Assembly (NCBI RefSeq): GCF_020217425.1
Contig: NZ_CP084090.1
Location: 62,001 to 126,000 of the forward strand
Source of the DNA: Halomicrobium urmianum
GTDB taxonomy: Archaea > Halobacteriota > Halobacteria > Halobacteriales > Haloarculaceae
Length of the DNA stretch: 64,000 nucleotides
Direction: 5' to 3'
Position 1 is the stretch's first letter; each line of letters opens with the position of its first letter. The notes under the pieces were generated by a model, which was given only the letters and a program-made list of their open reading frames with translations, searched no databases and had not been told where the DNA came from. Positions 43,453 to 51,842 of the stretch are shown here, in pieces. The translations under genes were made by a program, and so were the position numbers.

Positions 43453-44898
43453 CTAGTCGTCGGCCTCGACTGACGCGTCGCCGCCGATGACCGGCCGGCT
43501 GACGTCGCGGTCGGTCGCCTCGTCCTCGATATCGTAGGGGTACTCGCCCGTGACGCAGCCGAGGCAGAGGTCCTGCCGGTCGCTGTCGAGCGTCGCGGCG
43601 ACGGCCTCGATCGAGAGGTACGACAGCGAGTCGGCGCCGATCTCGTCGCGGACGTCCTCGACGTCCTGGCCGGCCGCGATGAGCTCCTCGCGCGTGGCCA
43701 TGTCGATGCCCATGTAACACGGCGAGACGATCGCCGGGGCACCGATGCGGACGTGGACTTCCTCCGCGCCGGCGTCCTTCAGGAGCTCGATCAGCTGCGA
43801 CGAGGTGGTCCCGCGGACGATGGAGTCGTCGATGATGGTGACCGTCTTCCCCTCGATGGTGGACTTGATCGGGTTGAGCTTCAGGCGGACGGCCCGCTCG
43901 CGCTCGTCCTGCGTGGGCATGATGAACGTCCGGCCGACGTACCGGTTCTTCATCAGCCCCTCGGCGAACTCGATGTCGGCCCCGTCGTCCTGTGCGGCCT
44001 CGGCGTAGCCGGAGGCGAACGCGCGCCCGGAGTCGGGCACTGGGAGGACGACGTCGCTCTCGACGCCGGACTCCTCCCAGAGCGCCCGACCGAGCTGGCG
44101 GCGGGCGTCGTAGACCAGCTTCTCGTCGATGGTGGAGTCGGGCCGCGCGAAGTAGACGTGCTCGAAGAAGCAGTGTGCGGTGTGGTCCTGCTCGACGAGC
44201 TGATACGTGTCGAACCCGCTGCCGTCGTCGTGGAGGACGACGAGTTCGCCCGGCTTCACGTCCCGGACGAGTTCGCCGTCGAGGGTGTCGATGGCCGCCG
44301 ACTCGCTGGCGAGGACGTAGCCGTCGTCCAGTTCGCCGATACACAGCGGCCGGTTGCCCTCGGGGTCGCGAACGCCGAGCACCGTGTCGTCGTGCATGAT
44401 CGTCAGCGAGTACGACCCGTGGATGCGTGACATCGTCCGCTTGACGGCGCGGACGAGGTCGGCCTCCAGCAGGTTGCGCGCCAGGTCGTGAGCGATGACC
44501 TCCGTGTCGCCGTCGCTGGTGAAGGCGTGGCCGAGTTCGGCCAGCTCGTCCCGGATCGCCTCGGCGTTGACGAGGTTGCCGTTGTGGGCTAACGCCAGCG
44601 ACCCGCTCTTGAAGGAAACGGAGAACGGCTGGGCACAACAGGCGTCGACGCTGCCCGATGTCGGATAGCGGACGTGACCGACGCCGTTCGATCCGTTCAG
44701 CGATTCGAGGTCGTCGGCCCCGAAGGCGTCGCCCACGAGGCCCATCTCGACGTGGCTGTGCTGCTGAAAGCCGTCGTGGGTGACGATGCCGGCCGACTCC
44801 TGGCCGCGGTGCTGGAGGGCGTAGAGAGAGTAATAAAGGGGGCGGGCGGCGTCACGGTCCTCGAGCGCGATGCCGACGACGCCGCACTTCTCGTGCAT
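43453..44898 (-). CDS. purF: Amidophosphoribosyltransferase
   Basis: A 481-residue Ntn-type enzyme of purine synthesis that converts PRPP and glutamine to phosphoribosylamine. It begins MHEKCGVVGIAL. Removal of a four-residue propeptide would expose the catalytic Cys5. HRGQESAG, YPTSGS and AHNGNLVNA form the glutaminase site. HCFFEHVYFARPDS, SPCYMGID and CLGCVTG hold four cysteines placed as in the [4Fe-4S] B. subtilis enzyme. VTIIDDSIVRGTTS is the PRPP-binding loop. Confidence 0.95.
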   Translation of the reverse strand: MHEKCGVVGIALEDRDAARPLYYSLYALQHRGQESAGIVTHDGFQQHSHVEMGLVGDAFGADDLESLNGSNGVGHVRYPTSGSVDACCAQPFSVSFKSGSLALAHNGNLVNAEAIRDELAELGHAFTSDGDTEVIAHDLARNLLEADLVRAVKRTMSRIHGSYSLTIMHDDTVLGVRDPEGNRPLCIGELDDGYVLASESAAIDTLDGELVRDVKPGELVVLHDDGSGFDTYQLVEQDHTAHCFFEHVYFARPDSTIDEKLVYDARRQLGRALWEESGVESDVVLPVPDSGRAFASGYAEAAQDDGADIEFAEGLMKNRYVGRTFIMPTQDERERAVRLKLNPIKSTIEGKTVTIIDDSIVRGTTSSQLIELLKDAGAEEVHVRIGAPAIVSPCYMGIDMATREELIAAGQDVEDVRDEIGADSLSYLSIEAVAATLDSDRQDLCLGCVTGEYPYDIEDEATDRDVSRPVIGGDASVEADD

Positions 44899-44907
44899 GG
44901 TCTGGAG

Positions 44908-45081
44908 TTATTCGCCGGCCTTGCTCTGCCACTCGTAGTCGCGGCGCTTGGCGGACTTGCCGAAGCCACACGCCGAACAGACCTTCTTTTTCGCGTGATA
45001 CGACTTCTCGCCACACCGTCGGCACTTGACGTGCGTCGTGGTGTTCTTCTTACCCTGACTCGGGGTTCCAGCGCCAGTCAT
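44908..45081 (-). CDS. rpl37e: 50S ribosomal protein L37e
   Basis: A 57-residue basic zinc-ribbon ribosomal protein, [20 protein letters not shown] and on, with CRRC and CSAC pairs 15 residues apart and a C-terminal [12 protein letters not shown]. Its ATG overlaps the Lsm stop by 4 bases (45078-45081), so the two are co-translated. The same pair is known in other haloarchaea. The basic composition stands out among the acidic neighbours. Confidence 0.93.
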   Translation of the reverse strand: MTGAGTPSQGKKNTTTHVKCRRCGEKSYHAKKKVCSACGFGKSAKRRDYEWQSKAGE

Positions 45082-45260
45082 GGACGTATCGAGACGACGT
45101 TGTCGCCGCGTATAATCGTTGTGTCTTCGCCCTCGATGACGAGGTTCATGTGCTGATCGTAGCCGGAAAGCTCTCCTTCGTACGTCTGGCCGCCCTTGAG
45201 CTCTACCGTGACAGTCTCGCCGACGGACGCCTCCAGCACGTCCAGCGGTCGTCCACTCAT
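45078..45260 (-). CDS. lsm: Sm-like archaeal protein (Lsm)
   Basis: A 60-residue RNA-binding protein with an Sm1 motif ([28 protein letters not shown]) and a short Sm2 ([13 protein letters not shown]). It is shorter than most archaeal Lsm proteins, as is typical of haloarchaea, which have only one. It forms a ring that binds U-rich RNA and small RNAs. The stop overlaps the rpl37e start. A link with RNA processing or ribosome biogenesis is likely. Confidence 0.93.
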   Translation of the reverse strand: MSGRPLDVLEASVGETVTVELKGGQTYEGELSGYDQHMNLVIEGEDTTIIRGDNVVSIRP

Positions 45261-45401
45261 ACCCGAACGGCGACCCGTCTGCCGCTTAAACGTACCGCTT
45301 GCACGTCCAGTTCGAGGCTCGGAGCGACTGTCGGCCCCGTTTTACGGCCCCGCTACAAGTTTTCGCCCCGCAGTACGGGTAACGAGTGGCGACAGCCGCT
45401 G

Positions 45402-46460
45402 TCAGACGTCGACGGAGAAGGGAGTGTGTTCGCCGGCGCGGGCAGCGAACGCAGCCAGCAGGTCCGCCGCGGCGTCCAGGTCGTCGGGATCGATCACTTC
45501 GACCGGCGTGTGCATGTACCGGTTGGGGAGGCCGAGGTTCAGCGAGGGGATGCCGCCGCGCGACGTGTAGAAGGCGTCAGCGTCGGTGCCCGTCCGGCTG
45601 CCGGTCGCCTGCAGCTGGACGTCGATGCCGGCGTCGTCGGCCGCGCCGCGGACGGCGTCGACGACGACGGGGTGGTTCGCGCTGCCGCGGGAGACCACCG
45701 GCCCGCCGCCGAGTTCGACCCCGGTCGAGCGCTTGCCCGGCGACTCGGGCTGGTCGGTCGCGTTGGTGACGTCGGTCGCGACGACGGCGTCGGGTTCGAG
45801 GTCGAACCCGACCATCCGCGCGCCCTGCAGGCCGACCTCCTCCTGGACCGTCGAGACGGCGACCACGGTCGCGTCCGTCCCGCGCTCGGCGGCCCGCCGC
45901 AGCCCCTCGGCCGCGGCCCAGATCCCGACCCGGTTGTCCATCCCGCGGGCCGCGAGCCGGCCGTTCTCCAGCTCCGAGAGGGTCTGGTCGAAGGTGATCG
46001 GATCGCCCCGGTCGACGAGTTCCTCGGCCTCGTCGCTGTCCTCCGCGCCGACGTCGACGTACAGTTCGTTGACGTCTGCGACCTCGTCCTCCGCCGGATC
46101 CCGCAGGTGAATGGCCGTCTGGCCGACGACGCCGGGGACGGTCCCGTCCGTCGTGTGAATCCGGACGTGCTGGCCCCGCGAGACGGTCCGGTCGGACCCG
46201 CCGATGCGCTCCAGTCGGACGAAGCCGTCGTCGGTAATATCCCGGACGATGAACCCGATCTCGTCGCCGTGGCCGGCCAGGGCGACCGTCGGCTCGCCGC
46301 CCTCCAGAACCGCGACGGCGTTGCCGTAGTCGTCGGTCCGGACCTCGTCGGCGAACTCGCTCACGTAGTCGATCCAGCGGCGCTGCCCCTCCGCCTCGAA
46401 CCCGGAGGGCGCCGCGGTCGTCAGTAGGTCCTCCAGAAACTCGCGTCGTCGCTCGTCCAT
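45402..46460 (-). CDS. M42-family metallo-aminopeptidase
   Basis: A 352-residue TET-like aminopeptidase. The metal ligands and catalytic acids are visible: AGHGDEIGF, MDNRVG, VQEEVGLQGA with the Glu pair, ATDVTN and YMHTPVE. M42 enzymes form large tetrahedral complexes that trim peptides released by the proteasome. Start ATG 46460 begins the fold immediately. Confidence 0.9.
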   Translation of the reverse strand: MDERRREFLEDLLTTAAPSGFEAEGQRRWIDYVSEFADEVRTDDYGNAVAVLEGGEPTVALAGHGDEIGFIVRDITDDGFVRLERIGGSDRTVSRGQHVRIHTTDGTVPGVVGQTAIHLRDPAEDEVADVNELYVDVGAEDSDEAEELVDRGDPITFDQTLSELENGRLAARGMDNRVGIWAAAEGLRRAAERGTDATVVAVSTVQEEVGLQGARMVGFDLEPDAVVATDVTNATDQPESPGKRSTGVELGGGPVVSRGSANHPVVVDAVRGAADDAGIDVQLQATGSRTGTDADAFYTSRGGIPSLNLGLPNRYMHTPVEVIDPDDLDAAADLLAAFAARAGEHTPFSVDV

Positions 46461-46587
46461 GTCCGCCGGTTACGCGTGCGCCGCCATGAAGCCCGCGGGT
46501 CCGCGGTCGGCGACGAGTAGTTGCCGACCGCGAGGCGGTACGATCGACGTCGATCCGGCCGACGTTCGCCCGGGCAAACCCTGGTAC

Positions 46588-46665
46588 AGTAGAAATTGAA
46601 CGCACTGACACACTCGAGGGGTACCCGGGGTGCCCCTCGATGTGTGAATAGTTTCAATTTCTACT
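46588..46665. mobile_element. 78-bp MITE-like element or large RNA hairpin
   Basis: 13-bp perfect terminal inverted repeats (AGTAGAAATTGAA at 46588-46600, TTCAATTTCTACT at 46653-46665) enclose a second dyad, CACAC-TCGAGGGG ... CCCCTCGA-TGTGTG, with a one-base bulge. The whole can fold into one long stem. AT-rich ends in a very GC-rich region suggest foreign origin. TA dinucleotides lie just outside each end (46585-46586 and 46667-46668), as in 2-bp TA target duplications. There is no transposase. It could equally be a small RNA hairpin. Confidence 0.5.
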
Positions 46666-46866
46666 ATAGGCATCTAACCCCGAACCAATGGGTCGTCGTA
46701 TCGAGGTAATAGATACCAATGCACTCGATTTCGCCCGCGAGGTCCCCGCAACCGGAGATACCCCTTAGTATTCGGCGCTTACGCGAACCGCGACAGCCGT
46801 CGCGGCCACGGCGGCCCAGTCGGACGCTGTGGCTTTAAAAGGGGCGCGCCATCGCCGCGCAGACGC

Positions 46867-46903
46867 GAATAAAGGGCGGCGAGCGGACGTGACGTCACCG
46901 TCC
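46867..46903 (+). promoter_or_regulatory. Promoter with start-site palindrome before the cupredoxin gene
   Basis: GAATAAAG (46867-46874) is a TATA-like box. GGACG-TGACGTCA-CCGTCC (46885-46903) is a near-perfect palindrome centred on TGACGTCA, placed where transcription should start. It is a candidate operator. Confidence 0.5.
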
Positions 46904-46935
46904 CTAATCCCGGGTTTCTGCTCGCTAGCCGACGT

Positions 46936-48540
46936 ATGACTTTCGCGGGAAAGCCCGAAGGCGAGAGCGCAATGTCGAACGACAACGAGCAGACCGACGA
47001 CGGACGCTTCGCGGTCGATCGCCGCTCGATGCTCGCCCTGATGGGCGCCGGCGGCGCGTCGCTGGCGCTCACAGGGGGACTGGGGAGCGGCGCAGCACAG
47101 GTAGACGACGGCGGCGACGGAGGCGTCTCCGCCGACCGCTGCGAGGCCTGCATCGATCCCTACACGGGATATCTCGTACCCGGGAGCGCGGCCGCAGGGA
47201 CCGACGCCGGCGGCGCTGTCGACGACGAAACGAACGAGACGGCGACCGACGAATCGGACGGGCTGGCCGCCAACGAGACCGAGGACAACGAATCGGCCGT
47301 CGGCATCACCGACAACGAGACGGCCGACAACGCGACCGACACCGGCCTCGGCAACGAGACGGCCGACAACGCGACTGCCGGCGGCGCCATCGGCAACGAG
47401 ACGGCCGACAACGGAACGGGCGTCGGCCTCGGCGACGACGAGCCCGCAGACGTCGAGTCCGAGGACACGCCCGAGGGAGACGAGGACGGCGACGGCCTGG
47501 TCGAGCCCGGGTTCCTCGACAACGGTGACGACGCCGGCGACGGGAACCAGACCGGCGGCGGCGCGCAGGCGCCCGGCGCGTCCGACGACGACGAGTTCGA
47601 CCCCGCGGTCACCATCACGATGAACGTCGGCGACGCCGACGTCGTCTTCCCCGACGAGGAGGGCGACGCGGCCGACAACGAGACCGACGCTGGCCTCGGC
47701 AACGAGACCGAGGACAACGCGACCGATACCGGACTCGACAACGAGTCGGACAACGAGACGGACGTCGGTCTCGGCAACGAGACGGCCGACAACGAGACCG
47801 ACGGCGGCGCCATCGGCAACGAGACGTCCGACGACGAGTCGGACGGGCTACTGGGCAACGAGTCGGACAACGAGACCGACGGCGCGCTGAACGACACGAC
47901 CGACGAGCAGGCCGCAGCGTTCACCCAGCAGGAGCAGGAGGGCTTCCCGGACTTCTACTTCGACCCGGTCGGCGTCCGCGTGTCGCCCGGCGACGTCGTC
48001 GCCTTCCAGCCCCAGGAGGAGGTCCACACCGTCACGGCCTACAACCCGCGGTACTACGACCTGCCCCAGCGGATCCCCGAGGGCGCGCCGGGCTTCTCGT
48101 CGCCGCCGATCACCGCCGGCGACACCTGGTACTACCAGTTCGACGAGACCGGCGTCTACGACCTGTTCTGCCTGCCCCACGAGCAGTTCGGCATGGTCGT
48201 CCGCGTCGTCGTGATGGAGGAGGACGGCGAGGTCCCCGAGGGCTACGACACCGCCAGCGCGACGGACGGTGAGACCGACGACGGCCTCGGCAACGAGACC
48301 GAGGCCGGACTCGGCAACGAGACCGAGGACAACGAGACCGAGGCCGGACTCGGCAACGAGACTGACACCGGCACCGCGCAGGGCGGGAACGGCGTCGGGC
48401 CGGCGCAGGCCGGCGTCTCCGACATCGCCCTCAGCGTCTTCCAGTCGCCCGAGATGGAACCGGGGAACATCGCCGACCAGGGCGAGGTCGCCTGGACCGA
48501 CCTGACCGAGGTCGAATCCCAGCCCCCGGCCGGAGACTGA
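46936..48540 (+). CDS. Tat-exported cupredoxin (halocyanin-like) with sequon-rich linkers
   Basis: A 534-residue secreted blue-copper-like protein. The Tat signal is DRRSMLALMGAGGASLALTGG (about 29-49). The cupredoxin domain (about 335-435) has copper ligands His in VHTVTAYNP and Cys, His and Met in FCLPHEQFGM. On both sides of it lie GLGNETADNATD-type repeats with about 25 N-x-S/T sequons, a likely heavily glycosylated, acidic stalk. Halocyanins carry electrons outside the membrane. The start may be the ATG at 46936 or at 46972, and either keeps the Tat signal. No lipobox is present, so membrane attachment is unclear. Confidence 0.82.
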   Translation: MTFAGKPEGESAMSNDNEQTDDGRFAVDRRSMLALMGAGGASLALTGGLGSGAAQVDDGGDGGVSADRCEACIDPYTGYLVPGSAAAGTDAGGAVDDETNETATDESDGLAANETEDNESAVGITDNETADNATDTGLGNETADNATAGGAIGNETADNGTGVGLGDDEPADVESEDTPEGDEDGDGLVEPGFLDNGDDAGDGNQTGGGAQAPGASDDDEFDPAVTITMNVGDADVVFPDEEGDAADNETDAGLGNETEDNATDTGLDNESDNETDVGLGNETADNETDGGAIGNETSDDESDGLLGNESDNETDGALNDTTDEQAAAFTQQEQEGFPDFYFDPVGVRVSPGDVVAFQPQEEVHTVTAYNPRYYDLPQRIPEGAPGFSSPPITAGDTWYYQFDETGVYDLFCLPHEQFGMVVRVVVMEEDGEVPEGYDTASATDGETDDGLGNETEAGLGNETEDNETEAGLGNETDTGTAQGGNGVGPAQAGVSDIALSVFQSPEMEPGNIADQGEVAWTDLTEVESQPPAGD

Positions 48541-48671
48541 TAGTCCGATAGCCGCGGTCCCCCGCCGCGTCCGTCGTCTCGGTGCGTCACTCTTCTCTCG
48601 CTTTCCGGCACCGGAGACGATAGCGGCGGCGCCGGGAGAAGGCCTTTGCCCCGTGCCCACGTCGTACGCGT

Positions 48672-49625
48672 ATGGGACTGTATCGCAGCGTGCAGGCCGT
48701 CGCCGGGGCGTCCGGCGACGGACCGATCGACTGGAGCGCCGTCGCGGACGCGGCCAAGGGCGCCACCGACCCCGGCTCGATCGACCTCACCGAGGCCGAG
48801 CAGCGGGCGTACGCCGACGACGTCCGGGCGGCCCGCGACCGCGTCCGCGAGGTGGCCGGCGTGGGCTTCGACCTCCCCGACACCGTCGAGGTCCAGCATC
48901 GCCACCACTGGATCGACGCCAACATCGCCACCTTCGAGCGCGTCATGCGTCCGATCGAGGAGCAGGCCGACCTCATGCCCGGCCTCGCCAGAATCGCCAA
49001 CACCGGGTCGATGGCCTTTGCTCTCTCCTTTCTGGGACGGAACGTCCTCGGCCAGTACGACCCGCTGTTGCTGGCCGACTCCGACGCCGGCCACAAACTG
49101 TACTTCGTCCACCCGAACATCGGTCGGGTCGCGGACATGCTCGAGGTGGACCACGACCGGTTCCGCCGCTGGATCGCCTTCCACGAGGTGGCCCACGCCG
49201 CGGAGTTCGGCGCGGCGCCGTGGCTCTCGGAGCACCTGGAGTCGAACCTCGAACAGACCGTCGAGGCGCTGACCGACGGCTCGTTCGACCGGGAGTCGCT
49301 CGGGGAACTGGACGTCACGATGACCGCCGTCGAGGGATACGCCGAACTGGTGATGGACCGGGCGTTCGACGACGAGTTCGACGACCTCCGACGGAAGCTG
49401 GACGAGCGCCGGAAGGGCCGTGGCCCCGTCGCGCAGCTGGTCCGGCGGCTGCTGGGCCTGGGGATGAAGCGCCGCCAGTACGAGCGCGGCAAGCGCTTCT
49501 TCGACGCCGTCGCCGACGAGCGCGGCGTCGCCGGCGCCGGCAAGGTCTGGGAGGCCCCCGAGAACCTCCCGACCGACGAGGAACTCGACAACCCACGCGC
49601 CTGGCTCGCGCGCGTCGATCCCTGA
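48672..49625 (+). CDS. Zincin-like metalloprotease, DUF2342-type (F420-associated family)
   Basis: A 317-residue helical protein with the zinc motif HEVAHAAEF near residue 174 and a downstream Glu in TMTAVEGYAELVMDRAF. The pattern matches the DUF2342 zincins, which in actinobacteria are linked to coenzyme F420. Haloarchaea also use F420, so the association could hold, but no F420 gene is adjacent. No signal peptide is seen, so it acts inside the cell. The peptide substrate is unknown. Confidence 0.78.
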   Translation: MGLYRSVQAVAGASGDGPIDWSAVADAAKGATDPGSIDLTEAEQRAYADDVRAARDRVREVAGVGFDLPDTVEVQHRHHWIDANIATFERVMRPIEEQADLMPGLARIANTGSMAFALSFLGRNVLGQYDPLLLADSDAGHKLYFVHPNIGRVADMLEVDHDRFRRWIAFHEVAHAAEFGAAPWLSEHLESNLEQTVEALTDGSFDRESLGELDVTMTAVEGYAELVMDRAFDDEFDDLRRKLDERRKGRGPVAQLVRRLLGLGMKRRQYERGKRFFDAVADERGVAGAGKVWEAPENLPTDEELDNPRAWLARVDP

Positions 49626-49688
49626 ACCCAGGTATATTTCCATCCGTGAATAGAGAATTTTATATGCGATGACGAGGCAGCACCGGCC

Positions 49689-50285
49689 ATGCGAACCCGA
49701 GCGATCGCTCTGTGTCTCCTCGTCGTGCTGGCGGGCTGTACGGGGACAGGGGGCGACCCCGGCACTGAATCGTCGACCGCCACGCACGTGACGAGCGACA
49801 CCGCGACGCCGACCGCTACCCCGACACAGACCGCCACGCCGACTGCTACACCGACAGCGACTGCGACGTCGACGGCGACTGAAACGGCGACGCAGGCCTC
49901 CACATCGGAACCGGTCGAAGTGAACAAGTCCGAGTTCCGGACGGCGTTCCACGGCGTCCTCGAGGACAACAACGTCAGCGCCGCGTCGACTCGGTATGAC
50001 GAAGCGAGGCTCGTGATGAACTACACCGAGTACAGCGAGAACACGACGGTCAGACAGGCGCGAGCCACCCTCGTCGCGATCACGTTCGCCGATATGGTAA
50101 ACGCGACGCGCGGATACGCCCCCCTGAAACTGCACTACTATCTGATGACCGAGGAGGGCAGTCGTTCGCTTCCGTTCGTGATCCGACTCGAGACGGCCGA
50201 ACGGTATAGCGAGGGCGAGCTCAGCTACGAGGAGTACGTCGAGGGGGTATGGGATCGATCCATGACGGACGTTCGGTGTCCCTGA
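49689..50285 (+). CDS. Secreted lipoprotein with Thr-rich linker
   Basis: A 198-residue protein with signal peptide and lipobox LVVLAGC (Cys17), so it should be lipid-anchored outside the membrane. A Thr/Ala/Pro linker (about 30-75) precedes a globular domain of unknown family with several sequons (NVS, NYT, NTT, NAT). TTTATATG at about 49659 gives a clear TATA box about 28 bases upstream. Function is unknown. Confidence 0.75.
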   Translation: MRTRAIALCLLVVLAGCTGTGGDPGTESSTATHVTSDTATPTATPTQTATPTATPTATATSTATETATQASTSEPVEVNKSEFRTAFHGVLEDNNVSAASTRYDEARLVMNYTEYSENTTVRQARATLVAITFADMVNATRGYAPLKLHYYLMTEEGSRSLPFVIRLETAERYSEGELSYEEYVEGVWDRSMTDVRCP

Positions 50286-50308
50286 CGTGCTCGCGAACGC
50301 CCCCGGGC

Positions 50309-50542
50309 TCAGCGCCGCCCACGACGCCCGTCCAGCCGCGACATGCTGTCGGGGAAGACCCACCACGCCAGTCCGGCACCGACAGCCGCCCCGACCAGGC
50401 CCATGGCGCCCGCCAGCGGGAGCGCCGCGCCGCCGTGGGCCGACACCAGCGCCATCGAGAGGCCGACGAAGATGGCGAAGCCGATCCGGAACTTGAACAT
50501 GAACGACCGGCTGCCCTCGGCGTCGATGGAGGGGCCGACCAT
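50309..50542 (-). CDS. Small two-helix membrane protein
   Basis: A 77-residue protein with two hydrophobic segments (about 18-38 and 43-62) and a basic C-terminus. Its ATG at 50542 overlaps the stop of the upstream gene (TGATG), so it is co-translated with the NTF2-like protein. Function is unknown. Confidence 0.7.
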   Translation of the reverse strand: MVGPSIDAEGSRSFMFKFRIGFAIFVGLSMALVSAHGGAALPLAGAMGLVGAAVGAGLAWWVFPDSMSRLDGRRGRR

Positions 50543-51063
50543 CACAGCGCCTCCTCGTTGCTCGCGGCGTCGCCGGAAGACTCGCTGCGCTCGTCTTCCG
50601 ACCTCTGGCTCGCTTCGCTCGCCAGGACGCCGCTCGCTCTCTCCGAGGCCTCACTCCGTTCGGCCTCGCGCGACACGTGCATCCCGACGAAGCGCCACTC
50701 GCCGTCGGGGTCGACCTCGCCGCCGGTCCTGCGCTCCAGCGTCCCGGACCAGCGCGTCTCGAACTCGTAGCGGATCCGCCGCTCCACGTCCGTCCAGCCC
50801 ATGAAGACCTGATCGCTGAACCAGGCGTGCGCGTCGCGCTCCGTCACGCGGAGGGCGCGGCTCTCGACGGCCCAGTCCCGCGTGGTCTCGGTCTGCTCGC
50901 GCAGCCCCGTCTGGACCTCGTCGCCGACCAGCCGCTCGGAGAGCCCGTACTTCACGACGTCAGGGTCGTCGGCGAAGAAGGGTGCCAGCGGCTCTGCGTT
51001 CCTGAGAGACTCGAAATACCGGCGAACGGTCGCCGCGGCCGAGTCTGCGTCGCCCTCGTGCAT
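50542..51063 (-). CDS. NTF2/SnoaL-like protein with repeat-derived C-terminal tail
   Basis: A 173-residue protein. Residues ~1-130 have the SnoaL-like cone fold pattern (VRRYFESLRNAEPLAPFFADDPDVVKYG, AHAWFSDQVFMGW, GEWRFVGMHVSRE). The remaining ~42 residues (AERSEASERASGVLASEASQ and on) are low-complexity and derive from the GC-rich palindromic repeat, probably after loss of the original stop. Ligand or enzyme role is unknown. The next gene's start overlaps its stop. Confidence 0.75.
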   Translation of the reverse strand: MHEGDADSAAATVRRYFESLRNAEPLAPFFADDPDVVKYGLSERLVGDEVQTGLREQTETTRDWAVESRALRVTERDAHAWFSDQVFMGWTDVERRIRYEFETRWSGTLERRTGGEVDPDGEWRFVGMHVSREAERSEASERASGVLASEASQRSEDERSESSGDAASNEEAL

Positions 51064-51149
51064 GGCCGCCCGTCCGGGCCGCGGAGGTTTAGCGATTGTC
51101 GTCCGTCACGACGGGGTGCTCGCCGCGCAACGCGGAGAAGCGCCCTGCG

Positions 51150-51695
51150 CTAGTGGAACCCGCGCTCCACGTCGTCGTCGATGACGTCCTCGAACTCCTT
51201 GTCAAGCAGCTCCTCGGCCTCCTCGAAGGTCTCCGTCAGCTCGTCCATGACCTCGGGCCGGTCGTACTGGTCGAACTCCATGGGCCCGTAGGCTGGCGAG
51301 TCCATCGCGTCCATGACGTCCTCGAAGAGGGCGTCGGGCGTCGTCGGGGCCTCGGCGTGGGTCTGCAGCACTGTCTCCAGGCGCTTGGCCATGTCCTCGG
51401 CCTCGTCCTCGTCCTCGGCGGGCTGCTGGACGCCGAAGAGGCCGCTGCCCTCCTCGGGGAACAGCGGGTCCAGTTCGTCGTCGATGCGTCGGGCCACCTC
51501 GGCCCCGACCCCCTGGACCTCGAAGGGGTTCTTCGCGTAGGTCTTGAGCTGATAGACGCCTACCCGCGGGTGGCCGACGTAGAGGTCCTCGCCGATGCCG
51601 TTCGCGCGGTCGCCCCCCACGGCGCGCCACCCGTCCGGGTCGGCCTTCGACTCGACGACGTCCTCGAGGATGTCCTGCCAGTCGCGAACGCGCAT
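51150..51695 (-). CDS. Conserved acidic protein of unknown function
   Basis: A 181-residue soluble, very acidic protein beginning MRVRDWQDILEDVVE. The first ~95 residues look globular (GEDLYVGHPRVGVYQLKTYAKNPFEVQGVGAEVARRID). The C-terminal half is mostly helical and acidic. No family is recognised. ATG 51695 is preferred to one five codons earlier by spacing from the AT-rich promoter region. Confidence 0.65.
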   Translation of the reverse strand: MRVRDWQDILEDVVESKADPDGWRAVGGDRANGIGEDLYVGHPRVGVYQLKTYAKNPFEVQGVGAEVARRIDDELDPLFPEEGSGLFGVQQPAEDEDEAEDMAKRLETVLQTHAEAPTTPDALFEDVMDAMDSPAYGPMEFDQYDRPEVMDELTETFEEAEELLDKEFEDVIDDDVERGFH

Positions 51696-51842
51696 ACGAG
51701 CAGTTTGCACGCACTTCGGAATGAATCGTTCGGTTCATGGTAACCGTTGTCGGGGATCGATCCGGTCGGGATTCGCCGGGCAGCGGGCGGGACCACCGGC
51801 CGGACCGAAGGCGTTTTTCCGACCGCGCGCGTGGCAGTGAGC

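Larger units (their letters stand above)
46461..46935. other. Intergenic region with an inverted-repeat element and the cupredoxin promoter
   Basis: 475 bases. It contains the 78-bp element (46588-46665), then a lower-GC stretch with a 26-codon ORF (46688-46768, MGRRIEVIDTNALDFAREVP and on) that has no ribosome-binding site and no recognisable family. The promoter of the following gene is at 46867-46903. A second TATA-like CTTTAAAAGG lies near 46831. Confidence 0.5.

Noticed and set aside
46588-46672. GTTTCAATTTCTACTATAGG as a CRISPR repeat
   Set aside because: It resembles the flavour of some CRISPR repeats, but there is only one copy in each orientation, no spacer-repeat periodicity and no cas genes. 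An inverted-repeat element explains it better.
46688-46768. 26-codon ORF MGRRIEVIDTNALDFAREVP...
   Set aside because: No ribosome-binding site, no TATA box at the right spacing and no recognised family. Kept only as a note in the intergenic entry.
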